Notes: generated by a model from the letters alone, not told the origin. 64,000 nt of DNA from Metabacillus_B sp050107715 (GCF_050107715.1 NZ_JBNILN010000004.1:248001-312000); one strand, 5' to 3'; shown: positions 7,748 to 17,735, counted from the stretch's first letter. Numbers and translations are program-made.

Positions 7748-8023
7748 ATGGCATGGAAAGCGCTCCTCTCTATAATCGGGTATATTTTCTCCGCATTAGG
7801 ATTCGCCTATGCTTTTTCATCGATGTCGAGCCGGGCAGAGCTGAACGAAATGAAGTTCACATCTGAAGGCGGACTCCGGTTATTCGCTGCCGCGGGTTTA
7901 TGGTATTGGTCCACCCTCGCAAAAGCAATCCCTGAACACCGCATCCCGGTCTGGTTCCGCCTTAGCTTCACAGCTGCCGGCCTGATCGGCCTGATTTTAA
8001 CCTTTTCTGTCTGGTTTTTGTAA
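7748..8023 (+). CDS. Small membrane protein of unknown function
   Basis: A 91-residue protein with hydrophobic stretches near residues 6-26, 45-60 and 70-91, so two or three membrane segments. Starts 6 bp after the stop of the disrupted Dph6-like gene; it has only a weak binding site (GAAGAAG), so it was probably translated by coupling to that gene. The transposon upstream may now separate it from its promoter. I do not recognise a family. The prediction as a real gene rests on the close spacing and hydrophobic pattern. Confidence 0.55.
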   Translation: MAWKALLSIIGYIFSALGFAYAFSSMSSRAELNEMKFTSEGGLRLFAAAGLWYWSTLAKAIPEHRIPVWFRLSFTAAGLIGLILTFSVWFL

Positions 8024-8131
8024 TATTGCAGCGTTCTGGTTTTTCCTTAAATATAGGAAAAAGGGGTTATCTAGTTAGTCCGTATTCCAGGCTCTCTCCC
8101 CTATTGCATATGGTTTGTTTTACTTACAAAG

Positions 8132-8155
8132 AAACCCCCTTGTGATGGGGGTTTT
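8132..8155. terminator. Bidirectional terminator between converging transcripts
   Basis: AAACCCCC and GGGGGTTT form an 8-bp stem around TTGTGAT. Thymine-rich runs follow on both strands (TTTT on plus, TTTC on minus). It lies between the end of the pyr operon and the end of the plus-strand gene at 8023. A second A+T-rich inverted repeat (TTTTTCCT and AGGAAAAA) is at about 8041-8063. Confidence 0.8.
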
Positions 8156-8211
8156 CCGTTCAGCTGGCTCTCAAAAAACAGCAAGACAAATCAATATATT
8201 CAGAAACGCGC

Positions 8212-8841
8212 TCAGGATCTCCAATCAGAAGCAGCCGGATTTTTCCGCCATTTTTCAAGCTTATCCAAATCTTCTTTTTGAATAAGGTTTTCTCTCCCCG
8301 CAATTTGAATGAGTGTGGAGTAATCCGTTAACGTTTGATAAGAAATCCCGTCATGACTGAAATGGCTGTCAGCGGTATCAAACCCATAGGTGAAAATGGC
8401 TGCCACACCCAATACTTCAGCTCCTGCTTCCCGAAGGGCTTTTACCGCGTGAATGGCGCTTCCTCCTGTAGAGATCAGATCTTCGATAACAACCGCACGG
8501 TCATGGCTGCCGGTCCGTCCTTCAATCAGATTCCCCTTCCCGTGCCCCTTGGCACTCCCGCGGACGTAGCACATCGGCAGTCCGAGGAGATCACTCACAA
8601 GTGCAGCATGTGGGATGCCGGCTGTCGCAGTGCCGGCAATCAGTGTTGCATCCGGGTAGTGCTCCTGAATCACATTAGCCAGGCCTTCTGCAATGCTTTT
8701 CCTTATTTGCGGATAGGATAATGTAAGCCGGTTATCACAATAGATCGGAGATTCAATGCCGCTTGCCCATACGAACGGTTCGTTCGGCTTAAGTGTGACA
8801 GCTCCAATGTCCAGAAGAGATTTTGCTATCGTGTGTTTCAT
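8212..8841 (-). CDS. pyrE: Orotate phosphoribosyltransferase
   Basis: Joins orotate to PRPP to give orotidine 5'-phosphate. The PRPP-binding motif VIEDLISTGGSAI is at residues 118-130; length is 209 residues, normal for the family. The ATG at 8841 (MKHTIAKSLL) overlaps the pyrF stop by 4 bases and has GGGAGGGTG upstream; a longer frame from 8859 is rejected. Last gene of the pyr operon, followed by a terminator at 8132-8155. Confidence 0.96.
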   Translation of the reverse strand: MKHTIAKSLLDIGAVTLKPNEPFVWASGIESPIYCDNRLTLSYPQIRKSIAEGLANVIQEHYPDATLIAGTATAGIPHAALVSDLLGLPMCYVRGSAKGHGKGNLIEGRTGSHDRAVVIEDLISTGGSAIHAVKALREAGAEVLGVAAIFTYGFDTADSHFSHDGISYQTLTDYSTLIQIAGRENLIQKEDLDKLEKWRKNPAASDWRS

Positions 8842-9551
8842 TGTACAACACCCTCCCATTCTTTCAGCATCTGATTATAGGCTTGCATCGGTTCACTTTT
8901 TGCAGTGATGCTTCTGCCGGCGACCATACTGGTAACGTTCTTCCTGCGAGCAATTTCGGGAGTGGCAATTCTGGTTTGATCTGCAGGAGCCTCACCGGCA
9001 AATCGAATACCGGGTGTAACGGTTATAAATTCTTCCCCAAGCGATGCCTTCACCTGCGCAGATTCCCACACACTGCAAACCACCCCGTCCAATCCTGCCT
9101 GTTTTACAAGGCCCGCGTAATGAATAACAGTCTCATCCATTTCCCTATGGATGAGAAGCTCATTATTTAATACTCTTTGGGATGTGCTTGTCAGCTGTGT
9201 TACACCAATGAGGATCGGCCGCTTTTGGCCGGAAGATGTTCCTGAATCAAGTCCTTCCAGGGCGGCTTCCATCATGTTCACACCGCCGGCAGCATGGACA
9301 TTCACCATATCAATCTCTAATGAGGCTAAAGCTTTCATTGCTTTTTTTACAGTGTTTGGGATATCGTGAAGCTTTAAATCAAGAAAGACTTGATGTCCTT
9401 TTGATTTCAGCCACTCCACTATTGCGGGGCCTTCCTTGTAAAACAGCTCCATTCCAGCTTTTAAATAAAAAGATTGCGGATCCATTCTGCTTAAAAAGCG
9501 GTCTGTTTCCAGTTTGTTCTCAAAATCAAGCGCGATGATAACCGGCTGCAT
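8838..9551 (-). CDS. pyrF: Orotidine 5'-phosphate decarboxylase
   Basis: Makes UMP from OMP, the last step of the pathway. MQPVIIALDF starts the barrel; the catalytic Asp-Lys-Asp set is in FLDLKLHDIPN (Asp58, Lys60, Asp63). Length is 237 residues. The start is inside the 3' end of pyrD: AAGGAG is 8 nt before ATG 9551 and only 2 nt before the ATG at 9557, so 9551 is preferred. It therefore overlaps pyrD by 26 nt. A longer upstream frame is a pyrD shadow. Confidence 0.95.
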   Translation of the reverse strand: MQPVIIALDFENKLETDRFLSRMDPQSFYLKAGMELFYKEGPAIVEWLKSKGHQVFLDLKLHDIPNTVKKAMKALASLEIDMVNVHAAGGVNMMEAALEGLDSGTSSGQKRPILIGVTQLTSTSQRVLNNELLIHREMDETVIHYAGLVKQAGLDGVVCSVWESAQVKASLGEEFITVTPGIRFAGEAPADQTRIATPEIARRKNVTSMVAGRSITAKSEPMQAYNQMLKEWEGVVQ

Positions 9552-10455
9552 AGTCATGGCTCCTTCCAATACATTCTTTAATGTGACTGAATCCGTAACG
9601 GGCAAGTACTTCCGGTAATGCATCAATGATTTCCGAACAGATGAATGGATTGACGAAGTTGGCGGTTCCTACTGCAACCGCACTCGCTCCGGCATACAGA
9701 AACTCCAGGACATCCTCTGCTGACTGGATCCCCCCCATTCCAATAATCGGGATGGATACAGCCCGGCTGACTTCATGGACCATCCGGATTGCTACAGGCT
9801 TAATGGCCGGTCCGGAGAGCCCGCCCGTTTTGTTGGCTAAAACCGGTTTGCCGGTTTTTAAATCGAGCCTCATCCCAAGAAGCGTGTTGATCATCGTCAG
9901 CCCGTCTGCACCAGCCTGCTCAGCAGCTGCGGCTATTTCAGAAATATGGGTTACATTAGGGGAAAGCTTGACATATACGGGAACACTGGATACCTTTTTA
10001 ACAGCTTTCGTTAAATCCGCCGCCATGTTTGGGTCCGTTCCAAAAGCGATTCCTCCTGTCTTCACATTCGGACAGGAAATATTCAGCTCCAGTGCCGCTA
10101 CATTCGGGCAGGCACTGATTTTCTCCGCTACCGCCACATAATCTTCGACACTTGAACCTGCCACATTGGCAATGATCGGAACATCATAAGCCTCCAGTCT
10201 GGGAAGCTCTTCTCCTATCACTCCGTAAAGACCGGGATTTTGAAGGCCGATAGCGTTTAGCATGCCGCCTGGTGTTTCTGCTACCCGAGGTGTCTCATTG
10301 CCGAATCTTGCTTCAGGAGTAGCCGCCTTTATCATGATGGCGCCAAGCTTGTTCAGATCATAAAGATTGGCGAATTCTTTGCCGAAACCGAAGCAGCCTG
10401 AAGCCGGCATGATTGGGTTTTTAAGCTCCAGCCCCGGTAATTTCACTTCTAACAT
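9526..10455 (-). CDS. pyrD: Dihydroorotate dehydrogenase B, catalytic subunit
   Basis: Oxidises dihydroorotate to orotate with FMN; class 1B enzymes pass electrons to NAD through PyrK. The active-site base Cys128 is in LELNISCPNVKTGG, and GMGGIQSAEDVLEF belongs to the phosphate-binding part of the FMN site. Length is 309 residues. Overlaps the pyrK stop by 7 bases at its start. PyrK immediately upstream supports the class 1B assignment. Confidence 0.96.
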   Translation of the reverse strand: MLEVKLPGLELKNPIMPASGCFGFGKEFANLYDLNKLGAIMIKAATPEARFGNETPRVAETPGGMLNAIGLQNPGLYGVIGEELPRLEAYDVPIIANVAGSSVEDYVAVAEKISACPNVAALELNISCPNVKTGGIAFGTDPNMAADLTKAVKKVSSVPVYVKLSPNVTHISEIAAAAEQAGADGLTMINTLLGMRLDLKTGKPVLANKTGGLSGPAIKPVAIRMVHEVSRAVSIPIIGMGGIQSAEDVLEFLYAGASAVAVGTANFVNPFICSEIIDALPEVLARYGFSHIKECIGRSHDYAAGYHRA

Positions 10456-11231
10456 GACGGCAGCACCACCTCTCCCGCTCTAAAGACCGGACCGTCCGAA
10501 CAAACTTTCTTATAGCCGTGAGGGGAATCCGGCACATGGCACACACAGGCAAAGCAGGCACCGATTCCGCAGCCCATTCTCTCTTCGAGGGAAAGGTAAA
10601 CCTCCCTGTCGTGAAAAAGGGTTTCAATCGCCTTCAGCATTGGTGTCGGACCGCAGGCATAGACCCGTTCAAAGCGGAGATCATACAGGCTGATCGCATC
10701 CGTCACAAAACCTTTCAAACCCAAGCTGCCGTCCACCGTTGTAATATACGTATCACCAAGTCTCTCAAAGTCCGTTTCATAAAATGCATGATCTTTGCTT
10801 TCAAAGCCGAGCACGTGGACAGGTTCTGCACCAAAAGCCTTCAATCGGCGGGACAGTTCGTAAAGAGGCGGGACGCCGATCCCTCCTCCGATCAGCAGCA
10901 TTCTCTTACCGGAAAGAGAAGAGTCCACCGGAAATCCATTCCCCAGGGGACCGATTACATCAAGCAGGTCTCCAGGGGATCTTTTTGAAAGAAGGACGGT
11001 GCCTTCTCCTCCTTTTCTGTATAGGAGCGTTAGCGTTTGTTCTTTTTTCTCAATCTTTGCTATGCTGATCGGTCTTCTCAGGAGCGGAACTACGGTTTCT
11101 GATACCTTCACATGGACAAACTGCCCCGGAGTATTCATCTGTTCCGTCATCTTCCCTTTTAAAACAAGCTCAAATACGTCCTTAGCCATTTCACGGTTTG
11201 CCAAAACGAGCATGTTCTCCTTTACGATCAT
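10449..11231 (-). CDS. pyrK: Dihydroorotate dehydrogenase B, electron transfer subunit
   Basis: FAD and [2Fe-2S] subunit that carries electrons from PyrD to NAD. The ferredoxin-reductase-like fold shows LLRRPISIAKI (FAD site) and LLIGGGIGVPPLYEL (NAD site). The C-terminal cluster motif has four cysteines in CGIGACFACVC...KKVC. Length is 260 residues. ATG 11231 overlaps the pyrAB stop by 4 bases and follows GGAGGT. Confidence 0.96.
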   Translation of the reverse strand: MIVKENMLVLANREMAKDVFELVLKGKMTEQMNTPGQFVHVKVSETVVPLLRRPISIAKIEKKEQTLTLLYRKGGEGTVLLSKRSPGDLLDVIGPLGNGFPVDSSLSGKRMLLIGGGIGVPPLYELSRRLKAFGAEPVHVLGFESKDHAFYETDFERLGDTYITTVDGSLGLKGFVTDAISLYDLRFERVYACGPTPMLKAIETLFHDREVYLSLEERMGCGIGACFACVCHVPDSPHGYKKVCSDGPVFRAGEVVLPSC

Positions 11232-14200
11232 GAATGGATTACCTCCCGCTTCGGATTCAGCTGCTGCATCGCTTCAGTGGAAAAGCTCATGGACTCGAGC
11301 ACCCTGAGAATGGCCTTAGCCGTATCAAGGGAGGTCAGGCAAGGCACTCCATTTTCAACAGATTCCCTGCGGATTTTAAAGCCGTCTCTTTCCGGCTGCT
11401 TCCCTCTTGTCAGCGTATTGATCACAAATTGGGCTTCGCCATTTCTGATGACATCCAAAAGATTCGGCTGCTGTTCACTGACTTTATTCACGATTTTAGC
11501 TGGAATGCCAGCCTCCCTTAAATAATCAGCCGTTCCGCTCGTTGCAAGAATCTGATAGCCGATCCGGTTAAAGCGTTTCGCGATTTCAAGTCCTTCTGTT
11601 TTATCTTTATCGGCGACGGTAAGCAGAACTGATCCATATTTATGGATTTGGATTCCTGAAGCAACCAGGCCCTTGTACAGAGCTTTTTCAAGCGTTGCAT
11701 CCTTGCCCATCACTTCACCTGTCGACTTCATTTCCGGGCCGAGCGTAATATCGACCATTCTCAGCTTCGCGAAAGAGAAAACAGGTACTTTTACAAATAC
11801 GCCGGATTTTTCCTCTGCAAGCCCTGTTTCATATCCCATATCCTTGAGCTTTTGTCCAAGCACGACTTTGGCAGCCAGATTGGCCATTGGAATACCGGTA
11901 ATCTTGCTTAAAAACGGCACAGTACGGCTTGACCTTGGGTTGACTTCCAGCACGAATACATCGTCTTGGTAAATAACGAATTGAATGTTCAGAAGCCCTG
12001 AGATGTTCAAGCCCTTTGCCAGCGCGATGGTATGCTCAATGATTTTGGTTTTACAGCTTGCAGTCAATGTTTGAGGAGGATAAACCGCGATTGAATCCCC
12101 CGAATGCACGCCAGCCCTCTCGATGTGCTCCATAATGCCGGGGATCACAACCGTCTCACCATCCGCAATGGCATCCACCTCAATTTCTTTTCCGGTTAAG
12201 TATTTATCAATCAGGACAGGGTGCGCCGGATTGACCTTAACGGCATTATTCATGTAATGCAGCAGTTCATCCTCCCTGTAGACGATTTCCATCGCCCTGC
12301 CCCCGAGCACATAGGAGGGGCGCACAAGAACCGGATAGCCGATTTCGCCGGCGATATGAGCAGCCTCTTTAGAAGATACAGCAGTCTTTCCTTGCGGCTG
12401 CGGGATGTCCAGGTCTTGCAGCGTTTGTTCAAACTTATCCCGGTTTTCAGCCCGGTCCAAATCCTCCAGTGACGTTCCAAGAATTTTCACTCCTCTTGCA
12501 GAAAGCTCATCTGCCAGATTGATCGCCGTCTGCCCGCCAAATTGAACCACTACCCCAATCGGCTTTTCCAGTTCGATTACATGCATTACATCTTCAGCGG
12601 TTAGTGGTTCAAAATAAAGCTTATCGGAGATGCTGAAATCAGTTGAAACGGTCTCAGGATTGTTATTGATAATAATGGCTTCATAACCGGCTTCCTTGAT
12701 TGCCCATACTGAATGAACAGTGGCATAATCAAATTCCACTCCCTGTCCGATTCTGATCGGACCGGAGCCTAGCACCAAAACGCTACCGCGTGAGGTGACG
12801 GCCGATTCGTTTTCATCCTCATACGTTCCGTAAAAGTAGGGTGTTGAAGACTCGAATTCCGCAGCGCACGTGTCAACCATTTTGTAGACGGGCATTAGGC
12901 CTGTCTGTTTTCTGAGCTCGTAAATTTCCCTCTCATTTGAAGACCAGAGCTTCGCAACTGCCTCATCCGAAAAGCCATTGCTCTTAGCCTGCTTTAAAAC
13001 TTCTAAGTCAAAGGGGGAGTGTCCAATTTGCTTTTCAAGCTCAATGATTCCGTTAAGCTTTGAAAGAAAGAATAAATCGATTTTGCTCCATTCATGAAGC
13101 GTCACCGGTGTGATTCCTCTTCTTAATGCTTCAGCAAGGTAAAAAAGCCGCTCATCCCCGGCTTTTCGTATCCGTTTTTCAATGTGGGGATCGTCCAGTT
13201 CTGCCGCAGCCTTGAGCTCTATATGATTCACATCGGCTTCAAGGGAACGGATGGCCTTAAGCAAAGACTCCTCGAACGTCCGCCCGATCGCCATCACTTC
13301 CCCTGTCGCCTTCATTTGCGTACCGAGCCATCTGTTGGCGGATTCAAACTTATCAAATGGCCAGCGCGGAATTTTCGTCACGATATAATCCAGCGCCGGT
13401 TCAAAGCATGCATACGTTTTTCCAGTGACAGGGTTCATCATTTCATCCAGTGTGAGGCCGACGGCAATTTTGGCAGCAAGCTTAGCGATCGGATAGCCGG
13501 TAGCTTTTGATGCCAGTGCAGATGAACGGCTGACCCTCGGGTTTACCTCGATGATGTAATACTGAAAGCTGTCCGGGTCAAGCGCAAGCTGGACGTTGCA
13601 GCCTCCCTCTATGCCGAGCGCTCTTATGATTTTAAGGGATACATTGCGGAGCATCTGATATTCCCTATCGCTTAAGGTCTGGGACGGGGCAACGACAATG
13701 CTGTCACCGGTATGGATGCCAACCGGATCAAAGTTTTCCATGTTGCATACGACAATCGCATGATCGCCACTGTCTCTCATCACTTCGTACTCAATTTCTT
13801 TAAATCCAGCTATGCTTTTTTCCAGAAGGCATTGGGTAGCCGGACTCACTTTAAGACCGTAGGCCACGATTTCCGCAAGCTCCTCCTCATTGCTGCAGAT
13901 CCCTCCCCCTGTTCCTCCGAGCGTAAAGGCGGGCCTTACAATGATGGGGTAGCCAATCTGGCCGGCAAAAACAAAGGCTTCTTCCACTGTATGAACGATT
14001 TCGCTGTCCGGTACAGGTTCACCGAGCTCATTCATGAGTCTGCGGAACAGGTCCCGGTCCTCCGCTTTTTGGATGGCTTCAAGGCTGGTTCCAAGAATCT
14101 CAACCCCGCACTCTTCCAGAACACCAGATTCCGCAAGCTCGACAGCCAGATTAAGACCGGTCTGTCCTCCTAATGTGGGAACAAGGGCATCCGGCTGCTC

Positions 14201-14440
14201 CTTCCTGATGATATTGCTGACAAATTCTGCAGTAAGCGGTTCAATGTACACATGATCTGCAATTTCCGTGTCTGTCATTATGGTAGCCGGATTGGAATTG
14301 ACAAGAACGACCTCATATCCTTCTTCTTTAAGAGCAATACAAGCCTGTGTGCCTGCATAATCAAATTCAGCTGCCTGGCCTATAACGATGGGGCCAGAAC
14401 CAATTACAAGGATCTTTTGAATGTCTGTGCGCTTCGGCAT
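11228..14440 (-). CDS. pyrAB: Carbamoyl-phosphate synthase, pyrimidine-specific, large subunit
   Basis: Synthesises carbamoyl phosphate from bicarbonate, ammonia and two ATP. The 1070-residue protein has two homologous halves, each starting with a biotin-carboxylase-like domain (VIGSGPIVIGQAAEFDYAGT at the start; VLGSGPIRIGQGVEFDYA in the middle) and ATP-grasp motifs. A C-terminal MGS-like regulatory domain (ILATSGTADYLREAGI) follows. Overlaps pyrAA by 1 base (TAATG) and pyrK by 4 bases. Placement inside the pyr operon makes it the pyrimidine enzyme, not the arginine one. Confidence 0.97.
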   Translation of the reverse strand: MPKRTDIQKILVIGSGPIVIGQAAEFDYAGTQACIALKEEGYEVVLVNSNPATIMTDTEIADHVYIEPLTAEFVSNIIRKEQPDALVPTLGGQTGLNLAVELAESGVLEECGVEILGTSLEAIQKAEDRDLFRRLMNELGEPVPDSEIVHTVEEAFVFAGQIGYPIIVRPAFTLGGTGGGICSNEEELAEIVAYGLKVSPATQCLLEKSIAGFKEIEYEVMRDSGDHAIVVCNMENFDPVGIHTGDSIVVAPSQTLSDREYQMLRNVSLKIIRALGIEGGCNVQLALDPDSFQYYIIEVNPRVSRSSALASKATGYPIAKLAAKIAVGLTLDEMMNPVTGKTYACFEPALDYIVTKIPRWPFDKFESANRWLGTQMKATGEVMAIGRTFEESLLKAIRSLEADVNHIELKAAAELDDPHIEKRIRKAGDERLFYLAEALRRGITPVTLHEWSKIDLFFLSKLNGIIELEKQIGHSPFDLEVLKQAKSNGFSDEAVAKLWSSNEREIYELRKQTGLMPVYKMVDTCAAEFESSTPYFYGTYEDENESAVTSRGSVLVLGSGPIRIGQGVEFDYATVHSVWAIKEAGYEAIIINNNPETVSTDFSISDKLYFEPLTAEDVMHVIELEKPIGVVVQFGGQTAINLADELSARGVKILGTSLEDLDRAENRDKFEQTLQDLDIPQPQGKTAVSSKEAAHIAGEIGYPVLVRPSYVLGGRAMEIVYREDELLHYMNNAVKVNPAHPVLIDKYLTGKEIEVDAIADGETVVIPGIMEHIERAGVHSGDSIAVYPPQTLTASCKTKIIEHTIALAKGLNISGLLNIQFVIYQDDVFVLEVNPRSSRTVPFLSKITGIPMANLAAKVVLGQKLKDMGYETGLAEEKSGVFVKVPVFSFAKLRMVDITLGPEMKSTGEVMGKDATLEKALYKGLVASGIQIHKYGSVLLTVADKDKTEGLEIAKRFNRIGYQILATSGTADYLREAGIPAKIVNKVSEQQPNLLDVIRNGEAQFVINTLTRGKQPERDGFKIRRESVENGVPCLTSLDTAKAILRVLESMSFSTEAMQQLNPKREVIHS

Positions 14441-15525
14441 TATCGATTCCCTACCTTCCGTTTCGTTTCAATCAGTTCCATGAATTCATCAAACAGCCCG
14501 TTGGCATCCTCCGGACCAGGTGAGGCCTCCGGATGATACTGCACAGTGAAAGCTGCCAGGCTGTTATGTTTTAGCCCTTCAATTGTCCGGTCATTGAGAG
14601 CAAGATGTGTAACTTCAAGATCTGTATGAAGCAAGGACGCTTCCCTGACTGTGTACCCGTGATTTTGCGAGGTGATGGCGACTTTTCCCGACTGCAGATC
14701 CTTTACAGGGTGGTTGGAGCCGCGGTGTCCAAACTTCATTTTCTCTGTGTCTGCCCCGCAGGCGAGAGCAAAGAGCTGATGCCCAAGACAGATACCAAAG
14801 AGCGGGACCTTCCCCAAGACGCCTTTTATCATCTCAATTCCTTCCGGGACATCCTTTGGATCCCCGGGGCCATTCGATAGCATAATGCCATCCGGATTCA
14901 GCTGAAGAACCGCTTCTGCTGAAGTATTGTGCGGCACAACCACAACATCACAATGTCTCTTGTTCAGCTCTCTCAAAATCCCGTGCTTCATTCCAAAGTC
15001 CACGAGCACAACCCGCCGCCCCCGACCTGGACTTGCGTAGGGAGTTTTCGCTGATACTCTCTCCACTTGATTGACCGGGAGACGGACGGCTTTCAGCTTT
15101 TCCAGTACTTCTGCCGGGTCCGCATTTCCAGAGATGAGGGCACCCTTGAGCGTTCCGTGGCTGCGGATGATTCTCGTAAGCTTCCTTGTATCAATTCCGG
15201 ATAAGCCCGGGATGTCTTTCATTTTCAAGTATTCATCAAGCGAATAACCGCTCCTCCAATTAGAGGGAAAAAGGGAATGCTCTTTTACAATCAGACCGCC
15301 TGTAAAGGGGGTTATGGATTCAAAATCATCCCGGTTGATGCCGTAATTTCCAATCAGCGGATACGTTAAGGTCACAATCTGTCCGCAGTAGGAAGGATCT
15401 GAAAGGATCTCCTGATATCCGGTCATTCCTGTATTAAAAACAATTTCTCCAATCGAGTCTCTTTCACTTCCAAATCCGTTTCCTTCAAAAACGGTCCCAT
15501 CTTCCAGTACAAGCAAACGCTTCAT
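14440..15525 (-). CDS. pyrAA: Carbamoyl-phosphate synthase, pyrimidine-specific, small subunit
   Basis: Glutamine amidotransferase subunit supplying ammonia to PyrAB. N-terminal carbamoyl-phosphate synthase small-chain domain, then class I glutaminase with the nucleophile Cys246 in FGICLGHQLF and the His-Glu pair in QYHPEASPGP. Length is 361 residues. GGGGAG precedes ATG 15525, which overlaps the pyrC stop by 4 bases. Confidence 0.97.
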   Translation of the reverse strand: MKRLLVLEDGTVFEGNGFGSERDSIGEIVFNTGMTGYQEILSDPSYCGQIVTLTYPLIGNYGINRDDFESITPFTGGLIVKEHSLFPSNWRSGYSLDEYLKMKDIPGLSGIDTRKLTRIIRSHGTLKGALISGNADPAEVLEKLKAVRLPVNQVERVSAKTPYASPGRGRRVVLVDFGMKHGILRELNKRHCDVVVVPHNTSAEAVLQLNPDGIMLSNGPGDPKDVPEGIEMIKGVLGKVPLFGICLGHQLFALACGADTEKMKFGHRGSNHPVKDLQSGKVAITSQNHGYTVREASLLHTDLEVTHLALNDRTIEGLKHNSLAAFTVQYHPEASPGPEDANGLFDEFMELIETKRKVGNR

Positions 15526-16808
15526 GTCCGGACTCCCCTTTCATCAAAAACAATGTTTCCTTCTGCTATCGTTACTACAGGCCATCCGCTGCAGCTCCAG
15601 CCTGCAAATGGAGTATTTTTTCCTTTTGAAAGAAATCCGGCGGGATCAATTGTTCTTTCTTCTGCCAGATCAATCATCACAAGGTCTGCTGGCGCCCCTT
15701 CTGAAAGGGTTCCATACGGCAGTCCAAATGTTTCGGCAGGACGGATCGTCATCCATTTCAACAGCTGGCCTAACGTCGCTTTCCCTGGTAAAACAAGATG
15801 GGTATATAAGAGCGGGAAGGCCGTTTCAAGTCCTGTGATTCCGAAAGGAGCGAGTTTTATTCCTTCCGATTTTTCTTCAGCAGTGTGAGGCGCATGATCT
15901 GTTGCGATCAGATCGATTGTTCCATCGAGCAAGCCTTCAAGCAGGGCGTCACGGTCCTCTTTTCCTCTAAGCGGGGGATTCATTTTAAAATTCGGGTCAA
16001 GCCCGGGGATATCCTCGTCACACAGCAGCAGGTGGTGGGGCGTTACTTCCGCTGTGACATTGATTCCCGCCCTTTTTGCATCTCTCACCGTTCTGACGGA
16101 TTCTTTCGTACTGATGTGGCAAACGTGATAATGACACCCCGCTGCTTCAGCAAGCAGGATATCCCTGGCAATATGTACAGACTCACAAACAGAGGGAATT
16201 CCATTCAGCTGATGTTTTTCAGCAAATTCCCCTGCATGCACGGCTCCTCTGTTGATTAAGGAGTTGTCCTCACAATGTGCTGCGATGCTCAGATTTGCTG
16301 CTGCCGCTCTTTTCATCGCCTCAAACATCATTCCCGCTTCCTGAACCCCCACCCCATCATCTGTAAGGGCAAAGGCTCCTGCTGTTTTTAAAGCGGTAAA
16401 GTCTGTGAGCTCCTTTCCAGCCTGTCTGACAGTGATGGATGCGTATGGCAGAACTCTTACTGATGCCTTCTGACTGATCCTCCTGATCAGCTTTTCCATT
16501 TGCTCTTGATGATCCGGGACAGGGCGGGTGTTCGGCATGGCTGCAATGGTTGTGAATCCGCCCCTGGCTGCTGCCTTCGTTCCGGTTTCAATGGTTTCTT
16601 TGTGCTCGCCTCCCGGTTCCCTTAAATGGACATGTACATCCACAAAGCCTGCGGAAACGAGATGACCGGATGCATCGATGACTTGATGGTCCCCTGCCTC
16701 AAGCTGTGGCGCGGCTTTAGCTATTTTTCCGTCTTCGATCAGAAAATCCTGCTTTAGAAAATTCCCTCCGTCGTCTAAAACTTTTGCGTTTTTAAGAATA
16801 TAAGACAT
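15522..16808 (-). CDS. pyrC: Dihydroorotase
   Basis: Closes carbamoyl aspartate to dihydroorotate. The zinc-binding motif is VDVHVHLREPG, with His59 and His61; LIATDHAPHT carries the late catalytic aspartate. Length is 428 residues, class I type. AAGGAG precedes ATG 16808. Overlaps the 3' end of pyrB by 17 bases and the pyrAA start by 4. Confidence 0.96.
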   Translation of the reverse strand: MSYILKNAKVLDDGGNFLKQDFLIEDGKIAKAAPQLEAGDHQVIDASGHLVSAGFVDVHVHLREPGGEHKETIETGTKAAARGGFTTIAAMPNTRPVPDHQEQMEKLIRRISQKASVRVLPYASITVRQAGKELTDFTALKTAGAFALTDDGVGVQEAGMMFEAMKRAAAANLSIAAHCEDNSLINRGAVHAGEFAEKHQLNGIPSVCESVHIARDILLAEAAGCHYHVCHISTKESVRTVRDAKRAGINVTAEVTPHHLLLCDEDIPGLDPNFKMNPPLRGKEDRDALLEGLLDGTIDLIATDHAPHTAEEKSEGIKLAPFGITGLETAFPLLYTHLVLPGKATLGQLLKWMTIRPAETFGLPYGTLSEGAPADLVMIDLAEERTIDPAGFLSKGKNTPFAGWSCSGWPVVTIAEGNIVFDERGVRT

Positions 16809-17715
16809 GGTGATTCTCTCCTTTATTCAGCATTTTAGAAGCAAGTGAGCGTGCTAAGCAGGCCATTCGGACATACACTCCGTTTTCCATTTGCCTGAAA
16901 ATTCTGGAACGGCTGCACTCAACAAGGAAGTCATCGATTTCCACCCCTCTATTGACCGGGGCGGGATGCATGATTATTGCCCCCGACTTCATTCTTCTTT
17001 CCCGCTCTTTCGTTAAGCCATATGAAGCAAGATAAGCATCCGGGCTCTTTATCGCAGCTGTATGCCTTTCATGCTGAATGCGGAGCAGCATGACAGCATC
17101 CGACTGCTCGATCGCTTCATCCGTGCTTGTGATCCTTCCAAAAGGATTGGCCGGGTCCTGCCACTCAGGCGGTCCCGCAAACAACACCTCAGCCCCGAGT
17201 CTTGCCAGGGTTTCTGCGTTGGATTTTGCTACGCGGCTGTGTCTGATATCCCCGTGGATGCTTACAGTCAGGCCTTTAAAGCATTTAAATTCCTCATGAA
17301 TGGTCATTAGGTCCAGCAGAGATTGAGTGGGGTGATTTCCGCAGCCGTCACCAGCATTTAGGATAGGAATGCTGACCCGTTCCCTTAAAGAATCAAAATA
17401 CCGGTCAAGAGGATGGCGAATAATAACGGCGTGGGCCCCAATCGCCTCCATCGTCCGGACTGTATCATAAAGGGTTTCCCCTTTTTGGACGCTCGAGCTC
17501 TCCGCCTGAAAATTCAAAACATGGAGACCCAGTTTTTTTTCAGCCACTTCAAAGCTGAAGCGTGTTCTCGTACTCGGCTCAAAAAACAGATTGGCAGCAA
17601 AAACCGGTTCAGCCCTGAGAGAAGGAAGGTTCCCTGCTTTCATCCTACAGGCCAGTTCAACAATCCAGTTGATCTCTTCCAGGGAAAGTTCCGACATGGT
17701 TAACAAATGCTTCAT
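16792..17715 (-). CDS. pyrB: Aspartate carbamoyltransferase, catalytic chain
   Basis: Condenses carbamoyl phosphate and aspartate. The carbamoyl-phosphate loop STRTR is at residues 48-52, and HPAPVNRGVEI near the C-terminus binds aspartate. Length is 307 residues; no regulatory chain gene is present, as usual in Bacillus. AAGGAGG is upstream of ATG 17715. Its transcription passes the third PyrR attenuator (17736-17829). Confidence 0.97.
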   Translation of the reverse strand: MKHLLTMSELSLEEINWIVELACRMKAGNLPSLRAEPVFAANLFFEPSTRTRFSFEVAEKKLGLHVLNFQAESSSVQKGETLYDTVRTMEAIGAHAVIIRHPLDRYFDSLRERVSIPILNAGDGCGNHPTQSLLDLMTIHEEFKCFKGLTVSIHGDIRHSRVAKSNAETLARLGAEVLFAGPPEWQDPANPFGRITSTDEAIEQSDAVMLLRIQHERHTAAIKSPDAYLASYGLTKERERRMKSGAIIMHPAPVNRGVEIDDFLVECSRSRIFRQMENGVYVRMACLARSLASKMLNKGENHHVLYS

Positions 17716-17735
17716 CTTCTTCCTCCTTCAGTTTT

